Below are positions 5,546 through 5,620 of a stretch of DNA of 5,620 bases, one piece after another. A program made the translations under genes and the position numbers. The DNA comes from Lachnospiraceae bacterium UBA6452 (GTDB taxonomy: Bacteria > Bacillota > Clostridia > Lachnospirales > Lachnospiraceae): positions 1 through 5,620 of the forward strand of contig DJNY01000062.1 in assembly GCA_002441865.1 (NCBI GenBank), written 5' to 3'. Position 1 is the first letter of the stretch. Each line of letters opens with the position of its first letter. The notes beneath the pieces are model-generated. The model saw only the letters and a list, made by a program, of their open reading frames with translations, ran no database searches and had not been told where the DNA came from.

Positions 5546-5620
5546 TTACTTTACCTCCCGTTTATCGTATTGTTTATTCCTTATATTATTTTTGCCTTCA
5601 AATTTCTCATAAAAGGCAAT
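5546..5620 (-). CDS. 3' end of an unidentified upstream gene (partial)
   Basis: One minus-strand frame is open from the window edge to TAA at 5548-5546, adding 24 codons (IAFYEKFEGKNN... ending DKREVK). The other two frames close within this stretch. The ribosome site GGGAGGT for the nuclease-like gene lies inside its last codons, as in a tightly coupled operon. The stretch is too short to identify and could be open by chance. Confidence 0.35.
   Translation of the reverse strand: MAFYEKFEGKNNIRNKQYDKREVK
5553..5559 (-). promoter_or_regulatory. Ribosome binding site displaced from the nuclease-like ATG
   Basis: GGGAGGT on the minus strand is a strong site. Eight to nine bases downstream there is no ATG, GTG or TTG, but there is ACG (5544-5542), in frame with the nuclease-like gene and one base after the upstream stop (TAACACG). 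The first in-frame ATG is nine codons further on, at 5517. Confidence 0.55.

Noticed and set aside
5328..5612. 94-aa plus-strand frame
   Set aside because: Antisense to the nuclease-like gene; hydrophobic run results from lysine/glutamate codons on the other strand.

Overview
The window looks like chromosomal DNA of a low-to-mid GC Gram-positive anaerobe, most likely a motile Lachnospiraceae (Roseburia/Agathobacter-like). This is inferred from strong AGGAGG ribosome sites, TTGACA-type promoters, a BlaI/BlaR1-type pair, a formate/nitrite-family channel, and an exact SigD (flagellar sigma) -10 element. No rRNA, tRNA, transposase or CRISPR array is visible.

Layout. (1) 26-622, minus strand: a 198-aa DUF5610-like protein with its own ribosome site, preceded at 685-712 by a SigD-type promoter. 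(2) 730-3161, minus strand: a two-gene operon. A 119-aa BlaI/MecI-type repressor comes first, then an M56 (BlaR1/MecR1-type) membrane metalloprotease whose C-terminus is a predicted RCC1-like beta-propeller instead of a penicillin-binding sensor domain. (3) 3162-3380: a divergent control region with back-to-back promoters. A perfect 17-bp palindrome sits inside the repressor promoter, and a second dyad covers the -10 of the opposite promoter. (4) 3381-4238, plus strand: a FocA/NirC-family anion channel followed by a clear intrinsic terminator. (5) 4294-4713: about 420 bp without a gene, holding a compact structured element between two TGTTATGG direct repeats and a degenerate, roughly 61-bp-period array of terminator-like inverted repeats (GCATCG...CGATGC plus T-run). 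(6) 4714-5517, minus strand: a PD-(D/E)XK nuclease-like protein, probably translationally coupled to a gene whose last codons enter from the right edge (5546-5620).

How the parts may work together. The repressor and protease form a sensing unit: an extracytoplasmic signal would activate the protease, which would inactivate the repressor and relieve its promoter. The fused propeller means the signal is probably not a beta-lactam. The channel gene faces away from the same control region and is the nearest candidate target, but that link is inferred from position only. The DUF5610-like gene appears to belong to the flagellar regulon and to be independent of its neighbours. The nuclease-like gene belongs to a separate unit that continues outside the window.
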